Source: an uncultured Eubacteriales bacterium (GTDB taxonomy: Bacteria > Bacillota > Clostridia > Oscillospirales > Acutalibacteraceae). Taken from it: DNA of 8,098 nucleotides. Below the pieces are notes generated by a model that had not been told where the DNA came from, did not search any database, and saw only the letters and a program-made list of their open reading frames with translations. Both the position numbers and the translations under genes were made by a program. Positions 1 through 6,261 of this stretch are shown in pieces (within the stretch, counting starts at the first letter, position 1; each line of letters starts with the position of its first letter). The stretch is from positions 1 to 8,098 of the forward strand of contig ONYV01000038.1 in assembly GCA_900322105.1 (NCBI GenBank). The letters are read 5' to 3'.

Positions 1-689
1 CCCGATTCTTCATAACCGATGGTATTGGCGCAAACAGCGTCGCTTGCCGCAAACAGATAGGAGGAATCCACACCGCCTGACAGGAAAGATTCCTTGTAGG
101 GCAGCTGATCGTCCGCACGTTCTTCATCCAGTATCTCTTCAACGGTCTGCTGTATCTCTCTGCTCCAATCTTCTGCATTTTTGGTCATATCAGGCTCAAA
201 AACAGGCCGCCAGTAGCAGTTCAGCTTCACGCTTTTTCCGTCCCATTCGGCATAGTGACCGGGCATCAGCTTATAGACCCCCTCATAGAAGGTATCGCTG
301 CCGATGGGATAGCCGTAAAAGAGATACTGCTGCAGCATCACACGGTTGAGCTTTTTCTCAAAGCCTTCTTTACTGACGATCTCATTGATATCGCCTGAAC
401 ATACAAATTCACCGCCGATCACCGCATAGAACATCTGTTTCTGACCCACCTGATCACGAACGCAGTAGATCTTTTTCTGCTCCTTGTCAAAAAGCGCAAA
501 GGCAAACATACCGTAGAGATGCTCCATCATCGAAAGCTGCCATGTTTCATAGGCTTTCACAAGGATCCTTGCTTCCCTTTCTTCTCTGCTCAGATCCGCA
601 GGGATCGAAAGCTCCTCACATAGTTTTTTGTAGTTGCGGATATAACCGCTGTAATAGCGAATCTCAACCTTATTGTCCGAATAATTCAT
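1..689 (-). CDS. Asparagine synthase family protein lacking the N-terminal Cys segment (partial, runs off left edge)
   Basis: The 229 visible residues match the later part of the class-II glutaminase domain (a YSGYIRNYKKL segment resembling the family's YNGEIYNY; HLYGMFAFALFD; RDQVGQKQMFY), followed by the start of the synthetase domain with the ATP-pyrophosphatase P-loop SGGVDSS at residues 204-210. Family members normally make Asn from Asp, ATP and glutamine, with Cys2 as glutaminase nucleophile. Here the protein starts at MNYSDNK, with roughly the first 70 family residues and the MCG motif absent. The start is well supported: AAGGA lies 7 nt upstream, a consensus promoter lies about 30 nt above, and an in-frame TAA precedes the promoter with no other ATG or GTG between. 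Unless a separate glutaminase supplies ammonia, it probably uses free ammonia, or it modifies another substrate, since the fold also serves lasso-peptide and beta-lactam synthetases. The C-terminal synthetase domain lies outside the window. Confidence 0.85.
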   Translation of the reverse strand, partial: MNYSDNKVEIRYYSGYIRNYKKLCEELSIPADLSREEREARILVKAYETWQLSMMEHLYGMFAFALFDKEQKKIYCVRDQVGQKQMFYAVIGGEFVCSGDINEIVSKEGFEKKLNRVMLQQYLFYGYPIGSDTFYEGVYKLMPGHYAEWDGKSVKLNCYWRPVFEPDMTKNAEDWSREIQQTVEEILDEERADDQLPYKESFLSGGVDSSYLFAASDAVCANTIGYEES

Positions 690-696
690 TCTGCAT

Positions 697-701
697 TCCT
701 T
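697..701 (-). promoter_or_regulatory. Ribosome binding site of the asparagine-synthase-family gene
   Basis: AAGGA on the minus strand, 7 nt before the ATG at 689. It fixes the short start, which matters because the resulting protein lacks the usual N-terminal catalytic Cys. Confidence 0.7.
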
Positions 702-720
702 CTTTGTCAGTTTTTTATCA

Positions 721-749
721 ATTATAGCACCAATGCTTGTCAAGTTCAA
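721..749 (-). promoter_or_regulatory. Sigma-A-type promoter of the asparagine-synthase-family gene
   Basis: On the minus strand, -35 TTGAAC (749-744), a 17-nt spacer, and extended -10 TGC-TATAAT (hexamer 726-721). Transcription would start near 714, giving a leader of about 25 nt. A TTGACA also occurs in the spacer but is only 11 nt from the -10. A weak 6-bp AT-rich inverted repeat (752-757 / 764-769, GTTATT/AATAAC) lies just upstream. Confidence 0.75.
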
Positions 750-823
750 TCGTTATTTTTATCAATAACAAGACTTTCGGATGTGCCGGCTGTCGTAAAA
801 ATATAGAAAATATTCAGTATTCA

Positions 824-1606
824 TCAGCGCCTGCCGTTTCTGCTGCCCAGACGGTAAAATACAAAGGCGACCGCAGAAACGGCAACACAAGAGCCGAAAA
901 TACATAAAAACACGACCTGCGTGACAGGAAATGACTGTTCCTTGACGATCACGAGCGGTTCATCGGAAACCGCCGTTTCTTCCCCGGTCGTTTCAGAAAC
1001 AGCGTCGGATGTGTTTTCCTGAACGGATGATGATTCAGAAGCAGTTTCTTTCACTCGTGACATTTTTGCAGAGACTTCTGCTTTTGAGGAAACAGACCGC
1101 TCCGGCTGTGCCGGTGTTTCCGATGACGTAAGCTCTGCCTTTTCAGGCTCAATGTACAGCGCAGGCGTATCGGAAACGCTCATCCATTCTTCCCCTATGT
1201 CGCAGGCTGTGCAGTCAACGACCGAAAACTCAAGTCCTGACACATCGCTCCCGTTCCTTTGAAATCGGAACGTCACTTCACATTGTCGTTTCGGATGCTC
1301 CGAGCATGACATCACGACCCAGATCACTTCTCCGTCATCATTATATTGAAAAATATCTTCCTCTGCTTTATCCGATAAATCGACCGATCGAAGCGAGAGC
1401 ACATCCCTTTGATATGTCAGCCCGAACCGCACTGCGCCGACAGGTGCATCTGCGCTGAGTGCTGCGCCGACTGACAGACTGCCGCCCGAAGTTATTTTAT
1501 TTGTACGAAGCCGCAGACTAAGCTCGCCTGCGGCAAATGCCCCTATGCCCGCAGCAAGCCTTATCACAAGCAGAACCGATATCCACAAAACCGCTTTCTT
1601 TCTCAC
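824..1606 (-). CDS. Secreted, membrane-anchored protein with a cohesin-like domain
   Basis: From the GTG at 1606 the product is 260 aa. Residues 1-26 form a signal peptide (RKK, hydrophobic core, AFA-AG cleavage region). Residues about 27-145 have the strand pattern of a cohesin module: GGSLSVGAALS, then VGAVRFGLTYQRDVLSLRSV, then GEVIWVVMSC and CEVTFRFQRNG. These resemble the 'GETVTVPVTLS ... GAFQFTLTYDPSVLEV ... ATLTFKV' layout of PF00963. A Ser/Thr/Glu-rich linker (about 155-218) leads to a single C-terminal membrane helix (about 229-251) and a short basic tail, so the module should be displayed outside the cell. Cohesins bind dockerin-bearing enzymes in cellulosome-type assemblies; no dockerin is visible here, so the partner is unknown. 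The reading frame stays open upstream to a GTG at 1681 (285 aa), but that stretch has no spaced ribosome binding site, spoils the signal peptide and carries a promoter. It could instead be an uncharacterised Ig-like surface protein. Confidence 0.75.
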   Translation of the reverse strand: MRKKAVLWISVLLVIRLAAGIGAFAAGELSLRLRTNKITSGGSLSVGAALSADAPVGAVRFGLTYQRDVLSLRSVDLSDKAEEDIFQYNDDGEVIWVVMSCSEHPKRQCEVTFRFQRNGSDVSGLEFSVVDCTACDIGEEWMSVSDTPALYIEPEKAELTSSETPAQPERSVSSKAEVSAKMSRVKETASESSSVQENTSDAVSETTGEETAVSDEPLVIVKEQSFPVTQVVFLCIFGSCVAVSAVAFVFYRLGSRNGRR

Positions 1607-1615
1607 ATTTCTACT

Positions 1616-1619
1616 CTCC
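1616..1619 (-). promoter_or_regulatory. Ribosome binding site that decides the start of the cohesin-like gene
   Basis: GGAG on the minus strand, 9 nt before the GTG at 1606. The alternative upstream GTG at 1681 has an AGGA only 2 nt away, which is too close to work well. Confidence 0.55.
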
Positions 1620-1652
1620 GATCCTGTTTTTCCGACATTACGATCTTTTTTT

Positions 1653-1681
1653 ATTTTACCATACTTTCCCGTCTTTGTCAC
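1653..1681 (-). promoter_or_regulatory. Promoter of the cohesin-like gene (extended -10)
   Basis: On the minus strand, -35 GTGACA (1681-1676), a 17-nt spacer, and extended -10 TGG-TAAAAT (hexamer 1658-1653). Transcription would start near 1646, about 40 nt before the GTG at 1606. Hexamers, spacing and the TATGn extension match the rightward kinase promoter at 1914-1942. Confidence 0.6.
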
Positions 1682-1777
1682 TATCCTATCTTTTATTAAC
1701 GGAGATCCATTTTGTTAGAACAGATACATAAAAAGACTCTCCCCTTATCAACTGTTGTCTTGCCATTCTGCATAATG

Positions 1778-1795
1778 ATACAGAAAAATCTGTAT
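1778..1795. repeat. Short palindrome (ATACAGA-4-TCTGTAT)
   Basis: Perfect 7-bp arms around AAAA, with no T-run on either side, so it is unlikely to be a terminator. It sits about 100 bp upstream of both divergent promoters. An operator is possible, but the site is short and the region AT-rich. Confidence 0.35.
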
Positions 1796-1897
1796 GCTAT
1801 CATTCACTGCATCAGATATGATGACCGCCCTGATCTTGCTGAAAACACCATCATGCCTTCGACACTTTCTTCATTTTTGAGAGTAAATTCTTCTTTT

Positions 1898-1980
1898 TTC
1901 GCCAAATAGGTTAGTGACAATCGAAAGCCAATATGCTAAAATTTGTTAGGAAACAGGCATAAATGTCTTAATTTGGCGAA
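1898..1980. repeat. Widely spaced inverted repeat bracketing the kinase operon promoter
   Basis: TTCGCCAAAT at 1898-1907 and its exact complement ATTTGGCGAA at 1971-1980. One arm is just upstream of the -35 and the other about 22 nt past the predicted transcription start. The centres are 73 bp apart, close to seven helical turns, as expected of half-sites on the same face of the DNA. Binding by the REC-XRE regulator encoded downstream is an inference. Confidence 0.5.
1914..1942 (+). promoter_or_regulatory. Promoter of the kinase / regulator / Cys-rich protein operon
   Basis: -35 GTGACA (1914-1919), a 17-nt spacer, and extended -10 TGC-TAAAAT (hexamer 1937-1942). The predicted start near 1949 leaves a leader of about 95 nt before the ATG at 2044. 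The non-consensus G in the -35 would suit a regulated promoter. Confidence 0.65.
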
Positions 1981-2043
1981 TTTTACCATATTTGCACAAC
2001 ATTGTATTTGATGAATATTTTATCTATTAAGGCTGATAACATT

Positions 2044-3324
2044 ATGAAACGATTGCAACACGGTTTTCTCCGAGAACTTCTGCTGCCAAAGATCAGCAGT
2101 GAACTGGCTGAAGATCTTGACAGACTCAATATCAACAGTATTCTCGTCATTATGATCTTCACAATCGTCATTGAGGTGCTGGGAATGATCCCGCTGGGAT
2201 TCTATATAAGCGATAAAGCCCGTTTGATGCGTATTCTCTTTTCGTTCACATACTGTGTCACGGTCTGCGGCATCGGAGTTGTGCTTTGCCTGATCGTCCG
2301 AAAAAAAGAGCATCTGAACCACCGCGCGATCATATGGTCGATCTTTACAGGCGCTGTCCTGCTGATCGGATGGGGTATGTACATTTCTTACAGTCACTAT
2401 GTGTACAATGAACAGATCATCACTTTTTACTGCGTGATCTGTATCATTGCATCCTTTGTCAACCTCCATCCGCTGCACAGCCTTTGTCTGATCTTCGGGT
2501 CATTTTGTATCTATTATTTTACTCTGTATTCCTTCGACAATGCCGCTTCCATCGACCTTTTCAACTTTTTCTCTTTCGGTCTGCTGCTGACGGCGACGTC
2601 GATCGGAAAATACCACACTTCCCTTCAGCAGCTCAAGGACAAAAGAGAAATTCGCCGTCTGAACGATTCTCTGAAAAAGGACATCATCTCCGCTTCCGAT
2701 CAGGTCACAAAAAAAGAACTGGAGCTTTCCAATATGAAAATACGCATGATGCAGCAGCAGGTCTCTCCTCACTTCATCTTCAATGCGCTGGGCATCATCA
2801 AGTCCCTGATCTGGGAAGACAGAGAAAAAGCAGAAGACAGCGTCACAGAGTTTTCTCTCTATCTGCGCCGCAACATCGAAGCGCTGCGCTCCTCTGAAAT
2901 GATCCTGTTCAGCAAAGAACTGGAGCATATCAACGCTTTTCTTGCAATCGAAAAGGCAGACGAAACGGTTGACCTGACAGTAGAGTATGATCTTCAGACA
3001 AAGGATTTTTATGTTCCTCCCCTGTCTGTCGAGCCGATCGTGGAAAATGCGGTGATCCACGGCGTAAGCAAGCGTGAAAGCGGCGCTCTCATCCGCATTT
3101 GTACGCTGGAACTCCCAACAGAATACCACATCATCATCTCGGACAACGGCGCAGGCTTTGAACGTTCCGAGCATAAAAGCGGTGTCGGCATTGAAAATGT
3201 CCGCACCCGTCTGAAATATCAATGCGGCGGAAATCTGTCGATACAATCCGGTCACTCAGGTACGACCGTCACTATCACGATCCCAAAAACGGAGGTTCAG
3301 CATGAACATACTGATCTTAGATGA
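2044..3324 (+). CDS. LytS-type membrane sensor histidine kinase
   Basis: 426 aa from the ATG at 2044, which has AAGG 11 nt upstream. An in-frame ATG at 2011 and TTG at 2002 have no ribosome binding site. About six hydrophobic segments (roughly 32-54, 66-86, 95-115, 125-138, 144-164, 172-187) form the sensor, with no large extracellular domain. A helical, probably coiled-coil linker follows (about 190-238). The His_kinase (PF06580) motif is QQQVSPHFIFNALG with phospho-acceptor His243. The ATPase domain has the N-box EPIVENAVIHG (330-340), ISDNGAGF (365-372) and GVGIENVRTRL (380-390). The family normally pairs with LytTR regulators; here the next gene, overlapping by 23 bp, encodes a REC-XRE protein. 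The stimulus is unknown; a sensor with so little outside the membrane suggests a membrane-derived, peptide or lipophilic signal. Confidence 0.9.
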   Translation: MKRLQHGFLRELLLPKISSELAEDLDRLNINSILVIMIFTIVIEVLGMIPLGFYISDKARLMRILFSFTYCVTVCGIGVVLCLIVRKKEHLNHRAIIWSIFTGAVLLIGWGMYISYSHYVYNEQIITFYCVICIIASFVNLHPLHSLCLIFGSFCIYYFTLYSFDNAASIDLFNFFSFGLLLTATSIGKYHTSLQQLKDKREIRRLNDSLKKDIISASDQVTKKELELSNMKIRMMQQQVSPHFIFNALGIIKSLIWEDREKAEDSVTEFSLYLRRNIEALRSSEMILFSKELEHINAFLAIEKADETVDLTVEYDLQTKDFYVPPLSVEPIVENAVIHGVSKRESGALIRICTLELPTEYHIIISDNGAGFERSEHKSGVGIENVRTRLKYQCGGNLSIQSGHSGTTVTITIPKTEVQHEHTDLR

Positions 3325-3895
3325 CAAAATGCTGCTTGTCAAGGATACGATACGGGATATCAACAAGATCCTGCCCGATGCGGAATGCTTCGGCTTTCAC
3401 AGAGAGTCCGACGCGCTCTCTTTTGCCGAAACACATCCGATCGACGTAGCGCTGCTGGATATCCATATGCCGAACAAAAACGGCATCACCGTCGCCAAAG
3501 AATTAAGACAGCTGCACCCAAGAGTCAACATCATTTTTCTGACGGCTTACCCTGAATATGCGCTCGATTCCTACAAGGTCTACTGCAGCGACTTTCTGGT
3601 CAAGCCCTTGAACCGCAGTCAGCTGAAAAAGTCCTTTGAAAACCTGCGCTACCCGATCCGAAGCAGCCTATCTTCTTCCAAGGGAAAATACAATATTTCC
3701 GTTCTCGGTTCCAAGATCAAGCAGAACAGGAACGCTCAGGGACTGACTGCCGAAGCGCTTGCTGAGAGGTTAGATGTTTCCGTGCAAACGATCTATCGCT
3801 GGGAATCGGGTGAAAGAAAACCGGATTCCGCCAATCTTGTCCGCCTTGCCAACACTCTCGGGATCGGTCTTGACGAACTGATATCCGAAAAATGA
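3302..3895 (+). CDS. Response regulator with an XRE/Cro-type HTH output domain
   Basis: 197 aa. The receiver domain (1-115) has the acidic pair Asp7/Asp8, phospho-acceptor Asp53 (LLDIHMP), switch Thr81 (FLTAYPEYA) and Lys101 (LVKPL). After a short Ser-rich linker, residues about 133-193 are a complete HTH_3/XRE domain (LGSKIKQNRNAQGLTAEALA, then VSVQTIYRWESGERKP and LGIGLDELI). GGAGG lies 6 nt before the ATG, and the start overlaps the kinase gene by 23 bp, so the two are co-translated partners. Regulators fed by LytS-type kinases usually carry LytTR DNA-binding domains; a receiver fused to an XRE domain is uncommon. Phosphorylation by the kinase at His243 then Asp53, controlling DNA binding or dimerisation, is inferred from the family. 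Confidence 0.9.
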   Translation: MNILILDDKMLLVKDTIRDINKILPDAECFGFHRESDALSFAETHPIDVALLDIHMPNKNGITVAKELRQLHPRVNIIFLTAYPEYALDSYKVYCSDFLVKPLNRSQLKKSFENLRYPIRSSLSSSKGKYNISVLGSKIKQNRNAQGLTAEALAERLDVSVQTIYRWESGERKPDSANLVRLANTLGIGLDELISEK

Positions 3896-3923
3896 TAAAC
3901 ACTATAACAGGGAGGATCCTATC

Positions 3924-4145
3924 ATGTCTACAGAAACGGAAAACACCAACACCATCCGTCTCACCTGCAAAAACTGCGGTTTAGAAGAAGGCGTTGGCAT
4001 TTTGTCGAAAGGAGAAGCCAGAAAAAACGGCTATAACGATACGAGCAAGTACATCTGTTACGGAAAATGTCAAAGATGCGCTGCTCTTTATATGATCCAT
4101 CTGCCTACAAAGATCTATCATCAGCTAAGCACAGCGGCAAAATAA
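3924..4145 (+). CDS. Small Cys-rich protein, probable zinc ribbon, third gene of the signalling operon
   Basis: 73 aa, preceded by GGAGG with 8-nt spacing and starting 28 nt after the response regulator stop; a strong terminator follows immediately. Cysteines lie at 15, 18, 45, 49 and 52. The pairs C15-x2-C18 and C49-x2-C52 could form a four-Cys zinc ribbon, with C45 extra. There is no signal peptide or membrane helix, so it should be cytoplasmic. I do not recognise the family. Its place in the operon suggests an accessory or modulator of the kinase/regulator pair, for example a redox or metal sensor, but nothing in the sequence proves this. Confidence 0.75.
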   Translation: MSTETENTNTIRLTCKNCGLEEGVGILSKGEARKNGYNDTSKYICYGKCQRCAALYMIHLPTKIYHQLSTAAK

Positions 4146-4148
4146 AAC

Positions 4149-4195
4149 GCTTCTGTCGCAGGAAAACTTCACCTGCTGACAGAAGCCTTCTTTTT
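4149..4195. terminator. Bidirectional intrinsic terminator after the signalling operon
   Basis: A 14-bp stem with a single bulged A (left arm 4149-4162, right arm 4172-4186) around a 9-nt loop, followed by CTTCTTTTT for the plus strand. Read on the minus strand, the same hairpin is followed by GTTTTATTTT, so it can also stop the apbE operon. Confidence 0.85.
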
Positions 4196-4196
4196 G

Positions 4197-4238
4197 GATC
4201 GCCATGTGTTTTCATCGCTTGATGCCGATCGTTTTTTT
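4197..4238 (+). terminator. Possible second, backup terminator
   Basis: GATCGcCAT (4197-4205) pairs with ATGcCGATC (4222-4230) with one C-C mismatch and a 16-nt loop, followed by a run of seven T (4232-4238). It ends 3 nt from the apbE stop codon. The long loop makes it weaker than the hairpin before it. Confidence 0.4.
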
Positions 4239-4241
4239 GAT

Positions 4242-5324
4242 TCAGCCTTCAAAAGAAATGACCTGATAGGAACGGTCAGATTCAAAAGCGTCTGAAATAC
4301 CCTCGCTGACAAGCAGTCTGCCGTCATCGGTTTGCAGGATCATGTCAAACTCATCACGGTGACTGCGCCAATACGCTGCCGCCTTTTGTTCACCTGATAC
4401 AAAACAGGCGGTCGAAAGAGCGTCTGCCAGCGTGCCGTCTTTGCTGACGATCGTCACGGATGTCAGACCGCTTTTAGCGGGATATCCTGTTTTGGGATCC
4501 ATGATATGATGATAGGTCTTGCCGCTTTCATCCTGAAAGTACCGTTCATAGCCGCCCGAGGTGATGACCGCCTGATCGGAACAATGAAGGATGCCGAGCA
4601 GATAACGGTTATCATCGGGATGTTCGGGGTCTGTCACACCGCATTTCCATGCGCTGCCGTCCTCTTTGGTACGAAAACAGTGGACATTTCCGCCAAGCGA
4701 CACCAGCCCCGATATCATTCCTTTTTTTTCAAAGATCTCCATGATCCTTGAACTTGCATAGCCCTTTGCGATCCCTCCGAAATCAATGCCCTGCTCCGCT
4801 CCCAGCGTCAGGGTATTGCCGTTTATTTTCAGTTTGTCACTTCCCGACTCACTAATGACCCTTTCGATCTCTTTTGCATCGGGTACGGCAGGATGATCTC
4901 CCGTAAAGCCCCAAAGCTCCATCAGCGGATAGATCGTGATATCATAAGCGCCGCCTGTGCTGTCATATATTTCAAGAGAACGCTCTGTCAGATACTTCAC
5001 ATCCTCTGACATCACTCCTCCGCCGTTTCGGTTGAGCTTCGTTACTTCGCTTTCCTCACTTCCTACCGACAACAGCGCATCGAGCCGCTCTATTTCCGCT
5101 GCCGCCTCATCCACCGCTGCCTTCGCGTCCACCCCTGTTGCGCGGATCATCATCACCGTATCCATCGCAAACAGTTCCCTGCTCTCTGTTGTCACGGCAC
5201 GATCTGACACGCTCTGCTTGTCTGAGGTTTCAGAAGGCTCTGTTTTTCCGTTATTCCCTGCACAGCCCGAACACAGCAGCATACACACAAGCAGCAGCGT
5301 CAACAGTTTGTTTCCTGCCCTCAT
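4242..5324 (-). CDS. apbE: ApbE-family FAD:protein FMN transferase, lipoprotein
   Basis: 360 aa. ApbE enzymes take FMN from FAD and link it to Ser/Thr of extracytoplasmic flavoproteins such as RnfG/RnfD-type subunits and FMN-binding-domain proteins, in a Mg-dependent reaction. Residues 1-20 are a lipoprotein signal peptide with lipobox CSGC (Cys21 lipidated), so the enzyme acts on the outer face of the membrane. Family motifs are present in order: FAMDTVM (52-58), GGAYDITIYPLMELWGF (124-140), IDFGGIAKGYA (180-190), SLGGNV (209-214), TSGGYERYF (255-263), HIMDPKTGYP (273-282) and the Mg-binding DALSTA (301-306). The length is normal for the family. Its ATG overlaps the preceding gene's stop by 4 nt (ATGA) and has a perfect AGGAGG 9 nt upstream. 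No flavinylation substrate lies in the window. Confidence 0.95.
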   Translation of the reverse strand: MRAGNKLLTLLLVCMLLCSGCAGNNGKTEPSETSDKQSVSDRAVTTESRELFAMDTVMMIRATGVDAKAAVDEAAAEIERLDALLSVGSEESEVTKLNRNGGGVMSEDVKYLTERSLEIYDSTGGAYDITIYPLMELWGFTGDHPAVPDAKEIERVISESGSDKLKINGNTLTLGAEQGIDFGGIAKGYASSRIMEIFEKKGMISGLVSLGGNVHCFRTKEDGSAWKCGVTDPEHPDDNRYLLGILHCSDQAVITSGGYERYFQDESGKTYHHIMDPKTGYPAKSGLTSVTIVSKDGTLADALSTACFVSGEQKAAAYWRSHRDEFDMILQTDDGRLLVSEGISDAFESDRSYQVISFEG

Positions 5325-5854
5325 TTCTTTTTTCCTCCTTCAAACAATCTGTCCGGAAGTCTGCGGTTCAGCTCATAGCCCAAAAATCCGATCAGCGTTC
5401 CCGAGAGCATCCCCGTAAACCACAGCACACACAGATACCATCCGATCCCTGCCGTATTCATCAGCACCATCGCCGTCACGATCTGTCCGATATTGTGCGC
5501 CACACCTCCTGCAATACTCACTGTAACAGGGCGCAGTCCGGCAAGCTGCTTCAAAAGGATCATCACCACACAAGAGAGCATTCCTCCGACAAAGCTGTAG
5601 GCAAAAGAATACACGCCGCCAAACAACATGGCGACCAGTCCGATCCTTAAAAAATTGATGAGCAGCGCAGGAACGTTTCCCATCTTATACAGTGCCATCA
5701 GCACCACGATATTAGTAATGCCCAGCTTCATTCCCGGAAACGCAAAAAAATTGGGGATCCTTGCTTCCACGTAGCTGAAGATCAGCGCCAAGGCGATCAT
5801 CAGACCATATACCGCCACCCGGCGTGAGCGGACTCTATCTTTCAGTTTCATCAT
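5321..5854 (-). CDS. Gx transporter family membrane protein (PF07456)
   Basis: 177 aa with about five hydrophobic segments and a basic N terminus. The family hallmarks are PGMKLGITNIVVLMAL (40-55) and GGVAHNIGQ (116-124). The family was once annotated 'heptaprenyl diphosphate synthase component I', but the protein is an integral membrane protein with no prenyltransferase motifs. It resembles small ECF-S-like transporters; the substrate is unknown. It starts one base after the upstream gene's stop and overlaps apbE by 4 nt, so the three genes are surely one transcript. The family recurs next to NusG-domain-II and ApbE genes in Firmicutes, including flavin-based electron-transfer loci, so a role in extracytoplasmic flavin or quinone chemistry is likely. 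The ribosome binding site is weak, and translation may be coupled. A second ATG directly follows the first. Confidence 0.9.
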   Translation of the reverse strand: MMKLKDRVRSRRVAVYGLMIALALIFSYVEARIPNFFAFPGMKLGITNIVVLMALYKMGNVPALLINFLRIGLVAMLFGGVYSFAYSFVGGMLSCVVMILLKQLAGLRPVTVSIAGGVAHNIGQIVTAMVLMNTAGIGWYLCVLWFTGMLSGTLIGFLGYELNRRLPDRLFEGGKKK

Positions 5855-5855
5855 A

Positions 5856-6251
5856 TCACTTCACATATGCGTCAATATCACTGCCGCTCGATTCGGCATT
5901 CTTTGAGGTTATCTCTGCCACTAACTTATGCGGCAGACAGATGATCGACTGTCCCTCTTTGCTGATACGTCCTGTTTTGATGCAAAGACCGTCGGGGCAG
6001 TCGGCTTCTTCGATCCATGCTTCGCCCGACTGTATCACAAGCACGTTGCTGCCGTTGTTTGCGCCCTTCAGCGTAACTCTTCTGTTTTCAGAAAGCGAGT
6101 ATCGGTATTTTACCGCACCGTCTACCCTCACCTCTACCGTTCTTCCGTCCCGTGAAAACAGCAGTACACCCACCATCAGCAGCAAGCCTGAGAGCAGCAA
6201 AGAACCGATCACGATCAGATCCTTTCGGATCGTTTTTTCAGTTTTCTTCAT
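5856..6251 (-). CDS. NusG domain II-containing membrane protein (PF07009)
   Basis: 131 aa from the ATG at 6251. A short basic N terminus is followed by one membrane helix (about 12-33), then an extracytoplasmic NusG-domain-II-like domain. The most conserved stretch is ADCPDGLCIKTG (83-94), with Cys85 and Cys90, and ICLPHKLV (104-111) with Cys105; these cysteines typify the secreted members of the family, whose function is unknown. The frame extends to an ATG at 6290 (144 aa), but that start has no ribosome binding site, whereas the ATG at 6251 has AGGAG 10 nt upstream. First gene of the operon with the Gx transporter and apbE, which suggests involvement in the same extracytoplasmic redox pathway. 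Confidence 0.88.
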   Translation of the reverse strand: MKKTEKTIRKDLIVIGSLLLSGLLLMVGVLLFSRDGRTVEVRVDGAVKYRYSLSENRRVTLKGANNGSNVLVIQSGEAWIEEADCPDGLCIKTGRISKEGQSIICLPHKLVAEITSKNAESSGSDIDAYVK

Positions 6252-6261
6252 CAGTTTTCCG

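Larger units (their letters stand above)
1682..2043. other. Divergent intergenic region without a gene
   Basis: AT-rich spacer between the leftward cohesin-like gene and the rightward two-component operon. It holds the kinase promoter (1914-1942), a 10-bp inverted repeat around that promoter (1898-1907 / 1971-1980) and a short palindrome at 1778-1795. A 65-codon open frame at 1712-1909 starts at TTG without a ribosome binding site, shows no recognisable features and is not called. Confidence 0.6.

Noticed and set aside
721..745. TTGACA followed by TATAAT on the minus strand as the -35/-10 pair
   Set aside because: The spacing is only 11 nt; TTGAAC five bases further upstream gives the proper 17 nt with the same -10.
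752..769. GTTATT/AATAAC hairpin as terminator of the cohesin-like gene
   Set aside because: Only 6 AT-rich pairs and no following T-run on the minus strand; it cannot be supported as a terminator.
1712..1909. 65-codon plus-strand open frame in the divergent intergenic region
   Set aside because: TTG start with no ribosome binding site, no promoter directly upstream and no recognisable features; the frame overlaps the first inverted-repeat arm.
2500..3255. Long open frame (about 250 codons) on the minus strand opposite the kinase gene
   Set aside because: It is the complement of clear kinase motifs, has no ribosome binding site or recognisable domain, and reflects codon bias of the real gene.
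3484..3496. TCGCCAAAG, similar to the inverted-repeat arm TTCGCCAAAT
   Set aside because: It is an imperfect match inside the receiver-domain coding sequence and is explained by the encoded amino acids.
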